This document shows, in pieces, positions 33,761 to 41,154 of a DNA stretch of 64,000 nucleotides. Source of the stretch: Capillimicrobium parvum (GTDB lineage: Bacteria; Actinomycetota; Thermoleophilia; Solirubrobacterales; Solirubrobacteraceae); NCBI RefSeq assembly GCF_021172045.1, contig NZ_CP087164.1, forward strand, positions 1,860,001 through 1,924,000, in the 5' to 3' direction. The notes under the pieces were generated by a model. That model worked only from the letters and a program-made list of their open reading frames with translations, searched no databases and was not told the DNA's origin. Each line of letters starts with the position of its first letter. Positions within the stretch are counted from its first letter, which is position 1. The position numbers and the translations under genes are program-made.

Positions 33761-35278
33761 TTATGCGTTCGCCCAGGGCGCCGCGGTGAACCCGTCGAGG
33801 TCGTAGTCGGACATGCAGTCCTCGACCATGCCGGTGAACTTCGCCATCAGCCCGTCGCGGCCCGCCCAGCTGAGCATGTCGAGGCGCACCTGCTCATGGT
33901 TGCCGCAGTAGTTCATCTCGTAGAGCTCGTGGCGGCCGCCGAACTCGCTGCCGATCGCGTCCCAGATCAGCTTGAACAGCTTGACGCGGTCGTGGGCGTC
34001 GCCGGTGGAGCCGCGGTAGAAGCGCTCGACGAGCGGGCCGATCTCCTCGCTGGTGAGGTCGCCCGGGCCGGAGGGGACGACGAGCGGCGAGCCGCCGAGG
34101 ATCTGCAGGAACGTCTGCTTGATCTTCGGCCAGGCCATCGTGCCGAAGATCCGCGCGATCGCCGCGTTCTCCTGTGACGGCATCACCGTGCCGCCCGGCC
34201 CTTCCTGCGTCTCGTTGATGAGCGCGGTGACGATCGCCCAGATCATCGTCCGCCACGCCACGACCTCGCCGAGCATCGTCTGCGGGCCGCGGAAGCCGTC
34301 CGTGCCGTTGGCCTCGAGGCCCTTGGCGAGCAGGCCGCACATGAAGTCGAGCTTGACCCCGAGCCGGGTCGTCGACTGCAGCGTGTAGCGGTTCACGAAG
34401 CCGGACGCCTGGAAGAAGCTCTGCGCGCGCTCGACGTCGCCGCAGACCAGGACGTTCTCCCACGGGATGAGCGCGTTGTCGAAGATGACGACCGCATCGT
34501 TCTCGTCGAAGCGGCTCGACAGCGGGTAGTTCCACGGCGACGTCGACGCCTTCTCGTAGGACGTGCGGCACAGGAGCTTCTTGCCGGGGGTGTCCATCGG
34601 CGCGATGAAGACCAGCGCGTAGTCCTCGGACCTGCCCTTCTCCATGACCGCCTGCGCGTTCTGGGCGACGAACGTCGCGTGCGTCAGCGCCGAGCCGGTC
34701 GCGAGCATCTTGGCGCCGCTGACGATGATGCCCTCGTCGGTCTCGCCGACCTTGTGCACGTAGACGTCGGCGACCTCGTGCACCGCCTTGCCGCGGTCGA
34801 TCGGGGGGTTGATCAGGACGTGGTTGAGGAAGAGGCCCTTCGTGGCGTAGTCGCGGTACCACTTCTCGCCGCTGGCCTCGAACGGGGCGTAGAAGGAGGG
34901 ATCGGCGCCGAGGGTCGCCATGAACGCCGCCTTGTAGTCGGGCGTGCGGCCCATCCAGCCGTACGACATGCGCGACCACAGCTCGACCGCCTTCGCGCCC
35001 CGTCGCAGGTCCTCGACCGAGTAGGCGGGCTTGAAGAACTCGTGGGTCACGATCCCGTTGCGGTCCTCGCCGACCAGCGTGTCGCGATGTTGCGGGTCGT
35101 GCAGCGCGTCGTACAGGCCCGCGATGGTGCGCGCCGACGTCGCGAAGGCGGGGTGCGTCGTGACGTCCTCGACGCGCTCGCCGTCCAGGTAGACCTGGCG
35201 CGCGTCGCGAAGGCTCGCGAGGTACTCGTCACCGGTGTACAGCTGCCCGCTGCGCACCTCGGTCGTGGTCGTCGCCAT
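33761..35278 (-). CDS. HpaB-family FADH2-dependent 4-hydroxyphenylacetate 3-monooxygenase-like oxygenase
   Basis: A 505-aa protein of the HpaB/4-hydroxybutyryl-CoA dehydratase superfamily. Family marks: GDEYLASLRDARQVYLDGERV at the start (described), GRTPDYKAAF, the FAD-binding HVLINPPIDRGK and KLLCRTSYEK region, and PWENVLVCGD. The Cys/His set that binds the 4Fe-4S cluster in the dehydratases is not apparent, so a flavin monooxygenase is favoured. It would need a flavin reductase (HpaC), which is not nearby. AGGAGGAG precedes ATG 35278. An 18-bp palindrome sits 24 nt upstream. The MarR gene just upstream on the same strand is its likely regulator. Confidence 0.85.
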   Translation of the reverse strand: MATTTTEVRSGQLYTGDEYLASLRDARQVYLDGERVEDVTTHPAFATSARTIAGLYDALHDPQHRDTLVGEDRNGIVTHEFFKPAYSVEDLRRGAKAVELWSRMSYGWMGRTPDYKAAFMATLGADPSFYAPFEASGEKWYRDYATKGLFLNHVLINPPIDRGKAVHEVADVYVHKVGETDEGIIVSGAKMLATGSALTHATFVAQNAQAVMEKGRSEDYALVFIAPMDTPGKKLLCRTSYEKASTSPWNYPLSSRFDENDAVVIFDNALIPWENVLVCGDVERAQSFFQASGFVNRYTLQSTTRLGVKLDFMCGLLAKGLEANGTDGFRGPQTMLGEVVAWRTMIWAIVTALINETQEGPGGTVMPSQENAAIARIFGTMAWPKIKQTFLQILGGSPLVVPSGPGDLTSEEIGPLVERFYRGSTGDAHDRVKLFKLIWDAIGSEFGGRHELYEMNYCGNHEQVRLDMLSWAGRDGLMAKFTGMVEDCMSDYDLDGFTAAPWANA

Positions 35279-35301
35279 CGCGTTCTCCTCCTGGCCGGAT
35301 T

Positions 35302-35319
35302 TCGTCCGTATACGTACGA
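35302..35319 (-). promoter_or_regulatory. Probable MarR operator upstream of the HpaB-like gene
   Basis: The 18-bp sequence TCGTCCGTATACGTACGA is a palindrome with eight of nine pairs matching. It lies 24 bp before the HpaB-like start codon and 57 bp beyond the MarR stop. Size and symmetry fit a MarR-dimer site. Binding is inferred, not shown. Confidence 0.55.
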
Positions 35320-35375
35320 TCTGGATGGAAGACGGTACGCCTCGGCCCATGGGCAGTCAAGCACGCCGCCGGACG

Positions 35376-35807
35376 TCAGAGGTCGATGAGCTTGGACAGC
35401 AGCGCGACGACGTCGCGCTGCTCGGCCGGCTCGAGGTGCGCGACAAGGCGACGGCCGACCTCGTCGACCTGCGGGGCGGTGCGCGCGAGCAGCTCGGATC
35501 CGGTGGCGGTGTTGCGCAGCAGGTTGCGGCGCGTGTCGACGGTGTCCCGGCGGCGCTCGACGAGGCCGCGCGCGACGAGCCGCCGGCACACCTCCGCCAG
35601 CGAGGAGGAGTCGAGCGAGATGCGCGCGCCGAGCGTGCGCTGGTCCAGATCCGGCTCGACCTCCAGCGCGGCGAGAACGGCGAACTGCACGCCGGTCACG
35701 CCGGTGTCGACCACGTCGGCCCAGATGGCGGTGTGCATCTGCTGGGCGCGCCGGATCAGGTGGCCCGGCGCGATGGCGAGGTCGAACTGGGTCGGCGCGC
35801 GCGGCAT
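35376..35807 (-). CDS. MarR-family regulator of the HpaB/crotonase cluster
   Basis: A 143-aa winged-helix regulator. The helix-turn-helix is QRTLGARISLDSSSLAEVCRRLVARGLV (in outline), followed by the wing RRDTVDTRRNLL with the basic-acidic pattern typical of MarR. It precedes the HpaB-like gene on the same strand, with a 97-bp gap containing a palindrome. It probably responds to an aromatic acid or its CoA ester, as MarR proteins of aromatic catabolism do. The ligand is inferred from context only. Confidence 0.86.
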   Translation of the reverse strand: MPRAPTQFDLAIAPGHLIRRAQQMHTAIWADVVDTGVTGVQFAVLAALEVEPDLDQRTLGARISLDSSSLAEVCRRLVARGLVERRRDTVDTRRNLLRNTATGSELLARTAPQVDEVGRRLVAHLEPAEQRDVVALLSKLIDL

Positions 35808-35878
35808 GGGCGCGATGATCGCAGCGCGCCGGGACGGGTGGCGGGCGTGCGCCCGCCACCCCCCGGCAGCTGATCAGG

Positions 35879-36067
35879 TCAGCGGCCGGCCAGCACCGGC
35901 TCGGCGTCCGGTACGGCCTCCGGCTGCTGCTCGGCCGGCATGTCCCGGCCGATCCGCTCGGCGCTCTCCCGCGCGTGGGCGCGATAGCGCTCGAACAGCT
36001 GGCGGACATCCTCTGTCGTGCGGCACTCGCCGTGGAGGCTCCGCTCGATCTCAGATCCGAAGCACAT
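35879..36067 (-). CDS. Small conserved-looking protein, 62 aa
   Basis: I chose ATG 36067 (MCFGSEIERSLHGECRTTED...) because GGAGGTGA lies 9 nt before it. The sequence has two Cys near the N-terminus, a helix with many charged residues (VRQLFERYRAHARESAERI) and a Pro/Glu-rich end. No family is recognised. It follows an MFS exporter gene by 30 nt on the same strand and may be co-transcribed with it. Confidence 0.55.
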   Translation of the reverse strand: MCFGSEIERSLHGECRTTEDVRQLFERYRAHARESAERIGRDMPAEQQPEAVPDAEPVLAGR

Positions 36068-36097
36068 TCCCCGGATCACCTCCTTCGTCTGTCGAGG

Positions 36098-37516
36098 TTA
36101 CGCCTCGACGGGCTCGGCCACAACCGCCCCGGACCGCGCGCGAGCCGCACCGACGCCCGGCACGAACAGCGCGGCGGCCGCGCCGATCGCCAGGACCACC
36201 ACGGCGACCGGCAGCGCGGCGACCACGCCGTCGGTGAACGCCTGCGGCGTCGCGTAGGAGCCGTGCGCGCTGAACACGGAGGCGAGCACGGCGACGCCGA
36301 GGACGCCGCCGAGCTCACGGATCGCGTTCGTCGCGCCCGAGGCCTGGCCGGCCTGCTCGGGACGCACGGAGGCGAGGATCGCGTTCGCCGACGGGGCGAA
36401 GACGAGCGCCATGCCGAAGCCCGCCATGGCCAGCGGCACGATGAGCGACGTGTAGGCGGCGTCGGGGGACGACACGGCGGCCAGCCACCCGAGCGCGACG
36501 GCCTGCAGCGCCAGCCCCGCGGCCATGAGCGGCCGCGCGCCGATCCGGTCGCTGAGCAGGCCGGCGACAGGCGCGACGAACATCGGCATCGCGGTCCACG
36601 GCAGCGTCCGCAGACCGGACTCGAGCGGCGACAGGCCCTGGCCGGTCTGGAAGAACTGCGACAGCAGGAACACGGCGCCGAACGTCCCGAAGAACATGGC
36701 GAACGAGACGCCGTTCGTCGCGCTGAACCCGCGCTCGCGGAAGAAGCGCATCGGCAGCATCGGCGCGCGCGCACGCAGCTCCCAGGCGACGAACGCGGCG
36801 ACGAGTGCGACGCCCGCCCCGATGCTCGCCAGGATCGGGGCGCTGGTCCACCCGAGCGCCTGGCCGCGGACCACGCCGAACACGATGCCGAACAGGCCCG
36901 CGCCGACGAGCGCGAGGCCGCGCAGGTCCAGCGCGCGGGCGGGGCCGAAGGACTCCGTCAGGCGGCCGGCGGCCAGCGGGATCAGCGCGAGGCCGATCGG
37001 GACGTTCAGCCAGAAGATCCAGTGCCAGGAGACGCCCTCGACCACCGCGCCGCCGACGAGCGGCCCGAGCGCGACGCCGAGGCCGCTGATGCCGGCCCAG
37101 ACGCCGAGGGCCGCGCCGCGGCGGGCGGGCGGGACCGCCTCCGAGAGGAGCGTGAGCGTCAGCGGCAGCACGATCGCCGCGCCGACGCCCTGGATCGCCC
37201 GCGCGGCGACGAGCGCGTCGATGCTCGGCGCGAGCGCGGCCGCTGCGCTCGCGGCGGTGAACAGCCCGAGGCCGATCACGAACATCCGCTTGCGCCCGAA
37301 GCGGTCGCCGAGCGCGGCGCCCGTCAGGAGGAGGACGGCGAACGACAGGGTGTACGCGTTGACGGTCCACTCGAGCGCCTCGAGCGAACCGCCGAGGTCC
37401 GCCCGGATGGACGGCAGCGCGACCCCGACGACGAGGTTGTCGAGCGACGTCATGAACAGCGCGATCGACACGATCGCGAGGGTCCACAGCGCGTGGCGGC
37501 GGGGCGTGGGGGACAT
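36098..37516 (-). CDS. DHA2-family MFS multidrug exporter under TetR control
   Basis: A 472-aa, 14-helix proton/drug antiporter. Marks: TM1 SLDNLVVGVALPSI (D1), motif A ALGDRFGRKRMFV near residue 67, and motif C GLGVALGPLVGG near residue 145. It is related to but clearly distinct from the exporter at 3.5-5.1 kb. ATG 37516 has a GAGGAGG site 9 nt upstream; a longer in-frame start (37555) would run through the operator. The palindrome at 37540-37555 matches one at the tetR start, so the upstream TetR protein almost certainly controls it. Confidence 0.9.
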   Translation of the reverse strand: MSPTPRRHALWTLAIVSIALFMTSLDNLVVGVALPSIRADLGGSLEALEWTVNAYTLSFAVLLLTGAALGDRFGRKRMFVIGLGLFTAASAAAALAPSIDALVAARAIQGVGAAIVLPLTLTLLSEAVPPARRGAALGVWAGISGLGVALGPLVGGAVVEGVSWHWIFWLNVPIGLALIPLAAGRLTESFGPARALDLRGLALVGAGLFGIVFGVVRGQALGWTSAPILASIGAGVALVAAFVAWELRARAPMLPMRFFRERGFSATNGVSFAMFFGTFGAVFLLSQFFQTGQGLSPLESGLRTLPWTAMPMFVAPVAGLLSDRIGARPLMAAGLALQAVALGWLAAVSSPDAAYTSLIVPLAMAGFGMALVFAPSANAILASVRPEQAGQASGATNAIRELGGVLGVAVLASVFSAHGSYATPQAFTDGVVAALPVAVVVLAIGAAAALFVPGVGAARARSGAVVAEPVEA

Positions 37517-37539
37517 GGGGGCCGGCCTCCTCGTTGTGT

Positions 37540-37555
37540 GTGACTGGTTACTCAC
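37540..37555 (-). promoter_or_regulatory. TetR operator 1 (exporter promoter)
   Basis: GTGACT-GGTT-ACTCAC, a 16-bp inverted repeat 24 nt before the exporter start. It shares the GTGA(G/C)T-n4-ACTCAC design with the site at the tetR start, with identical spacing. Confidence 0.72.
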
Positions 37556-37595
37556 TGTCTCGGCAAAAAAAAGAGAGGGGTCGCGCTCGGCTCCG

Positions 37596-38150
37596 TCAGT
37601 CCCAGCACGTGAGGGCGCGGGCCCACGGCTCGTCGAGCTCGTCGGCGCGCATGGCGGCGACGACGTTCATCAGCATCCCGTGCGCGAACCAGGTCTGCAG
37701 CTCGGCGTCGGTGGCCTCCGAGCGGCGGGCGACGAGCTCGTACAGGCGGCGGAAGCCGCGCCGGACCGCCTCGCGGACCTCGGGGTCGTCGGCGGCGGCG
37801 TGGGTCTGCAGCTGCAGCAGCAGCGCGTCGCGGTTGCGCAGGAGCTCGCCATAGGCGGCGCCCATCGCGGCGAGCGGGCTCGTGCCGTCGTCCGCCGCGG
37901 CGGCGCGATCGGCGGCCTCGGCGAAGGTCGCGACCGTGCGCTCGTAGCAGCGGTCGACGAGCGCGACGAAGAGCTCGCGCTTCGTCGGGAACAGGCGGAA
38001 GAGGTAGGCCTGGGAGATGCCGGCGGCCTTGGCGATCTCGGTCGTCGGCGTGCCGTGGTAGCCGCGCGCGGCGAAGGCCTTCTCGGCGGCCTGGAGCACG
38101 GCCTCGCGGCGCTCCTCGGCGGTGGAGAGGGTGCGGGTGGCGGTGGACAC
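37596..38150 (-). CDS. TetR-family repressor of the adjacent exporter
   Basis: A 184-aa TetR regulator. The N-terminal helix-turn-helix is intact: REAVLQAAEKAFAARGYHGTPTTEIAKAAGISQAYLFRLFPTKREL in outline, with the YLFRLFPTK signature. The rest is a helical ligand domain ending in LTCWD. I chose GTG 38150 because a CATACT box lies 7 nt upstream within the operator; the longer GTG 38174 would translate through it. It lies upstream of the exporter on the same strand, 79 nt away. It probably represses both genes and is released by an exporter substrate. Confidence 0.87.
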   Translation of the reverse strand: MSTATRTLSTAEERREAVLQAAEKAFAARGYHGTPTTEIAKAAGISQAYLFRLFPTKRELFVALVDRCYERTVATFAEAADRAAAADDGTSPLAAMGAAYGELLRNRDALLLQLQTHAAADDPEVREAVRRGFRRLYELVARRSEATDAELQTWFAHGMLMNVVAAMRADELDEPWARALTCWD

Positions 38151-38154
38151 GGGT

Positions 38155-38170
38155 GTGAGTATGCACTCAC
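38155..38170 (-). promoter_or_regulatory. TetR operator 2 (tetR promoter)
   Basis: GTGAGT-ATGC-ACTCAC, a 16-bp inverted repeat with perfect 6-bp arms. It overlaps the CATACT -10 box of tetR, so binding would give autorepression. It matches operator 1 in 11 of 12 arm positions. Confidence 0.74.
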
Positions 38171-38224
38171 TCACTCTCGGCTGTCAAGGTTGGACCGCTT
38201 ATCCGCGGGGTACGCTGCCCGCCA

Positions 38225-39256
38225 ATGCGCGTTGGACTGGTTCTTGGTGCAGGGGGCGTGGTCGGCGCCGCCTGGTTGATCGGGGCGCTCGAGGCGCTCG
38301 AGTCCGAGACCGGATTCGCCGCGACCGGCGCCGACGTCATCGTCGGGACCTCGGCCGGATCGGTGATCGGAGCGCTGACCGCCGCGGGCTGGCCGGCGCC
38401 GTACATGGCCGCGTACGCGTCGGGGCGCTCGCTCGACGGCTTCTCGGACCTCGAGGGCGCCGCGGTCGACCTCGACGAGCTCGCCCTGCGGGAGCGCGAG
38501 AGCGGCGACCGGTTCCGGCTGCAGCTCGCGCTCCCGCCGATCGGGCCGGGCTCGTGGCGCATGGCGCTGTCGACGTTGCGCAACCCGCTCAAGCACGCGC
38601 CGGCGGCGGTCATCGGCGGCTGGCTGCCGCGCGGGACGATCTCGACAGTGCCGATCCGCAGCCTGGTCGATCGGTTCGTGGGCGACGCGTGGCCGGACCG
38701 CCTGCGCGTCGTCGCCTGCGACTACCGCACGGGGCGCCGTGTGTGCTTCGGCTCCGACACCGCGCCGCCGGCGGAGGTCGCCGACGCGGTCGCCGCCTCC
38801 TGTGCGATCCCGGCCTTCTACCACCCGGTGTCGATCGGCGGGCGCCGCTACGTCGACGGCGGCCTGTGCTCGATGTCGAACCTCGATCTCCTGCGCCACG
38901 AGGACATCGAGGTGGCGGTCTGCCTGAACCCGATGTCGTCGACCGCGCCGGTCGCGGGCGGCGGGCCCGCGGGCGCGCTGATGGCCGCACTGCGCGGCAC
39001 CGCGCGGCGCCGGCTCGAGCACGAGGTCCGCAAGCTCGAGGCAGGCGGCGTCGAGGTGCTCACGGTGGAGCCGTCGTCCGAGGACCTGGCCGTGATGGGC
39101 ACGAACTTCATGTCGCGCAAGCGCCGCAGCCAGGTGGCCGAGCAGGCGCACCGCAGCGTGGCGCGCGACCTGCGCCTGCGCTCCTCGCAGCTGCCGCCCC
39201 TCAGCGGTACGCGGGGTCCCGCGCGCGGGCGCGAGCCGCTGCGCCGCGCCGCCTGA
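38225..39256 (+). CDS. Patatin-like phospholipase
   Basis: A 343-aa patatin-fold acyl hydrolase with a Ser-Asp dyad. The oxyanion glycine motif is VLGAGGVVGAAW at the N-terminus, the nucleophile motif is VGTSAGSVIG (Ser near residue 44) and the catalytic Asp is in YVDGGLCSMSN (DGG, near residue 215). There is no signal peptide, so it is likely cytosolic or peripheral to the membrane. The Arg-rich C-terminus is typical of actinobacterial members. A TACGCT box lies 8 nt before ATG 38225. It probably hydrolyses phospholipids or other acyl esters. Confidence 0.9.
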   Translation: MRVGLVLGAGGVVGAAWLIGALEALESETGFAATGADVIVGTSAGSVIGALTAAGWPAPYMAAYASGRSLDGFSDLEGAAVDLDELALRERESGDRFRLQLALPPIGPGSWRMALSTLRNPLKHAPAAVIGGWLPRGTISTVPIRSLVDRFVGDAWPDRLRVVACDYRTGRRVCFGSDTAPPAEVADAVAASCAIPAFYHPVSIGGRRYVDGGLCSMSNLDLLRHEDIEVAVCLNPMSSTAPVAGGGPAGALMAALRGTARRRLEHEVRKLEAGGVEVLTVEPSSEDLAVMGTNFMSRKRRSQVAEQAHRSVARDLRLRSSQLPPLSGTRGPARGREPLRRAA

Positions 39257-39304
39257 GCGTCAGTCGTCGTCCGCGGGGCGGCTGGCTGGAGATGCTGCGC
39301 AACG

Positions 39305-39329
39305 AAAAAGGCCCGCATCTGGGCGGGCC
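39305..39329 (-). terminator. Intrinsic terminator after tRNA-Trp
   Basis: Read on the minus strand: a GGCCCGC/GCGGGCC 7-bp stem with a 6-nt loop, followed directly by TTTTT. It lies 10 nt after the tRNA-Trp 3' end and would stop that transcript. Confidence 0.82.
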
Positions 39330-39338
39330 TCTCTGAAG

Positions 39339-39409
39339 CGGGGGACCGAGGAGTCGAACCTCGCGTTGCGGTTTTGGAGACCGCCGTGTTACCGATACAC
39401 CAGTCCCCC
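39339..39409 (-). tRNA. tRNA-Trp (anticodon CCA)
   Basis: A 71-nt tRNA on the minus strand. The acceptor GGGGGAC pairs with GTCCCCC; the discriminator is G. The anticodon stem GCGGT/ACCGC holds loop CTCCAAA, giving CCA. The T-arm contains GGTTCGACTCC. CCA at the 3' end is not encoded. Confidence 0.94.
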
Positions 39410-39521
39410 GAGGGACGGAGAACTGTAGCCAGCCGGCGCGCCGGGGCGCGCACCGGCCGGTCGTCATCCGGCGCCGCGGATGCGTTGTCTCGCGCGGCGG
39501 GGAAGGTTCAACAGACTCCTA

Positions 39522-39689
39522 CTAGACGTCCTCGTCGCGCTCGAGGTCCTCGATCGCCACCTGCTCGTCGAGGTCGTATCCGGGCAGGTCGCCGCGATGG
39601 TCCTCGCCGAGGTCGTCCAGGTCGTCGTCGAGGTCGTCATCGAGTCCCTCGAGCGTCGGATCGTCGAAGTCTGGATCGTCGTTTGCCAT
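39522..39689 (-). CDS. Highly acidic 55-residue protein
   Basis: A short ORF from ATG 39689 (MANDDPDFDDPTLEGLDDDL...) to ...LERDEDV. Close to half of its residues are Asp or Glu, and the aspartates fall in runs separated by Leu. A TAGCAT box lies 6 nt before the ATG, consistent with a leaderless promoter; a GGAGG lies too far upstream to be ideal. Third codon positions are strongly GC, as in real genes here. It may bind a basic protein or metal. It diverges from the SDR gene. No family is recognised. Confidence 0.6.
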   Translation of the reverse strand: MANDDPDFDDPTLEGLDDDLDDDLDDLGEDHRGDLPGYDLDEQVAIEDLERDEDV

Positions 39690-39732
39690 GGCGCGATGCT
39701 ACCTCCTGCCCTCCGCGTACATTGCCGGTCTC

Positions 39733-40563
39733 ATGACGTCGCAGATCTTCGCCGATGGGGCGCTCGAAGGACAGGTCATCGCGGTGACAGGCGGCGGCAC
39801 CGGCCTCGGCCGGGCGGCCGCGGCCGAGCTGCTCGCCTGCGGTGCGTCGGTGGTCATCTGCGGGCGCCGGGAGGAGGTGCTCGCCGAGGCCGCGGACGAG
39901 CTCGGCCCGCGCTGCTCCTGGGTCGCCGGCGACGTGCGCGAGGCGGCCGACGCCGAGCGGATCGTCGACGCCTGCCTCGAGCGCCACGGCCGCCTCGACA
40001 CGCTCGTCAACAACGCCGGCGGCCAGTACTTCGTGCCGGCGGAGGCGATCGCGCTGAAGGGCTGGCGCGCGGTCACGCGGCTGAACGTGGGGGGGACCCT
40101 CACGATGGCGACCGCCGCGTACGACCGCGCCATGCGGCCCGCGGGCGGCGGCATGGTCATCAACGTCACGCTCTCCCCGCACCACGGCCTGGCCGGCATG
40201 ACCCACTCGAGCGCCGCCCGCGCCGCGGTCGAGGGCGCCACGCGCGAGCTCGCTGCGGCCTGGGCGCCCGACGGCGTCGCCGTGTGCGCGGCGGCGGCCG
40301 GCCACTTCGACACCCCGGCGCTCGACAAGTACCCGGAGTCCGTGCGCACCGCCGCGGCACGCACCGTCCCGCTCGGCCGACTCGGCCGCGTCGAGGAGCA
40401 CGCCTGGCTCATCGCCCTGCTCGCCTCACCGCTCGGCCGCCGCCTCAGCGGCTCGGTCGTCACGCTCGACGGCGCCCGCGACAACTGGTTCGGACCATGG
40501 CCCCCGGCGGGCATGGCCGACGAGTCCGGCGAGGTTCCGACCGAGGAGCGCCGGCGCGGCTAG
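39733..40563 (+). CDS. SDR-family oxidoreductase, 2,4-dienoyl-CoA reductase-like
   Basis: A 276-aa short-chain dehydrogenase/reductase. The NAD(P) motif is VTGGGTGLGRAAA (TGxxxGxG) and the NNAG motif is LVNNAGG. The catalytic YxxxK is absent: the aligned stretch is GMTHSSAARAAVEG. This form is seen in dienoyl-CoA reductase and trans-enoyl-CoA reductase relatives, so an acyl-CoA substrate is likely. The C-terminal LSGSVVTLDGARDNWFGP fits that group. I chose ATG 39733, 9 nt after a TACATT box. A tandem tRNA pair follows. Confidence 0.84.
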   Translation: MTSQIFADGALEGQVIAVTGGGTGLGRAAAAELLACGASVVICGRREEVLAEAADELGPRCSWVAGDVREAADAERIVDACLERHGRLDTLVNNAGGQYFVPAEAIALKGWRAVTRLNVGGTLTMATAAYDRAMRPAGGGMVINVTLSPHHGLAGMTHSSAARAAVEGATRELAAAWAPDGVAVCAAAAGHFDTPALDKYPESVRTAAARTVPLGRLGRVEEHAWLIALLASPLGRRLSGSVVTLDGARDNWFGPWPPAGMADESGEVPTEERRRG

Positions 40564-40583
40564 GATGAGGCTCGAGCGAGCTT

Positions 40584-40654
40584 GCGGGCGAAGTGTTGTG
40601 GTTGCACAGAAGCCTTCCAAGCTTCTAGGGCGGGTTCGATTCCCGTCGCCCGCT
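40584..40654 (+). tRNA. tRNA-Gly (anticodon UCC)
   Basis: A 71-nt tRNA. The acceptor GCGGGCG pairs with CGCCCGC; the discriminator is T. The anticodon stem GAAGC/GCTTC holds loop CTTCCAA, giving TCC. The T-arm GCGGGTTCGATTCCCGT is canonical. It lies 7 nt before tRNA-Pro in tandem. Confidence 0.93.
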
Positions 40655-40661
40655 TGACATA

Positions 40662-40735
40662 CGGGGAGTGGCGCAGTCTGGTAGCGCACCCGGCTGGGGG
40701 CCGGGCGGTCGCAGGTTCAAATCCTGTCTCCCCGA
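40662..40735 (+). tRNA. tRNA-Pro (anticodon GGG), integration target
   Basis: A 74-nt tRNA. The acceptor CGGGGAG pairs with CTCCCCG; the discriminator is A. The anticodon stem CCCGG/CCGGG holds loop CTGGGGG, giving GGG. The T-arm is GCAGGTTCAAATCCTGT. Its last 13 nt and the following bases recur 8.1 kb downstream, which marks this tRNA as the attachment site of the element that follows. Confidence 0.95.
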
Positions 40736-40742
40736 TGAAAGA
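40723..40742 (+). repeat. Left attachment-site repeat (3' end of tRNA-Pro)
   Basis: CCTGTCTCCCCGATGAAAGA covers the 3' end of tRNA-Pro and 7 nt beyond. It recurs at 48866-48885 with one change (G to C at the 15th base) in the same orientation. This is the hallmark of site-specific integration into a tRNA gene. Confidence 0.88.
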
Positions 40743-40785
40743 CCCCGAAGGCCCAGGAAGGTTCTCGGCGGGTCTGGAAGGACCA

Positions 40786-40812
40786 GAAAGCCCTGGTGCT
40801 GCCGGGGCTTTC
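40786..40812. terminator. Hairpin downstream of tRNA-Pro, left side
   Basis: GAAAGCCCTGG-TGCTG-CCGGGGCTTTC forms an 11-bp stem with one G-T pair. It is probably a terminator for the tRNA transcript supplied by the element. A sister hairpin lies just outside the right repeat. The T-run is short, so strength is uncertain. Confidence 0.6.
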
Positions 40813-41154
40813 GTGTGCTCGGGTCGATTCGGCCGGCCGACCCGCAGACCCCGGATGTGCGGCTCGCGAGTCACGCCGCGAGTCACGTGTCGCGCCGTGA
40901 CTCGCCACCGGAGGTGTGGCGTAGCTTGACGATCGTGGCGGGGATGTCTCTCCCGCTGCCACGCCCCCGGCGGTTGCTGCCGCGCGGGGGGACCCTTTCG
41001 CCTACGGCGGTGCCGCCCACAGGGCGGCGAACGCCACCATCGACGTCGCTAGGGGGGTGCAAGAGGGCGAATGCACTTGCAAAGCTGCAAAGCGCCCGTC
41101 CCGCGCCGGCGGTGAGATCCTGCGCGCCAGAGATCCCGCCCTCAGGAGGACCAC
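40813..41154. other. Non-coding left arm of the element
   Basis: About 340 bp with no ORF I can support. It contains a repeat cluster at 40865-40905, listed separately, and near its end the AGGAGG ribosome site of the following small gene. Confidence 0.5.
40865..40905. repeat. Direct plus inverted repeats near the left attachment site
   Basis: CGCGAGTCACG occurs at 40865-40875 and 40877-40887, and CGTGACTCGC, its inverse, at 40896-40905. Short repeats of this kind about 130-170 bp from an attachment core can be arm-type sites for integrase or excisionase. That role is inferred. Confidence 0.55.

Noticed and set aside
33761-35278. 4-hydroxybutyryl-CoA dehydratase
   Set aside because: The same superfamily, but the Cys/His set for the 4Fe-4S cluster is not visible and the context is a MarR/crotonase cluster, so an HpaB-type oxygenase is preferred.
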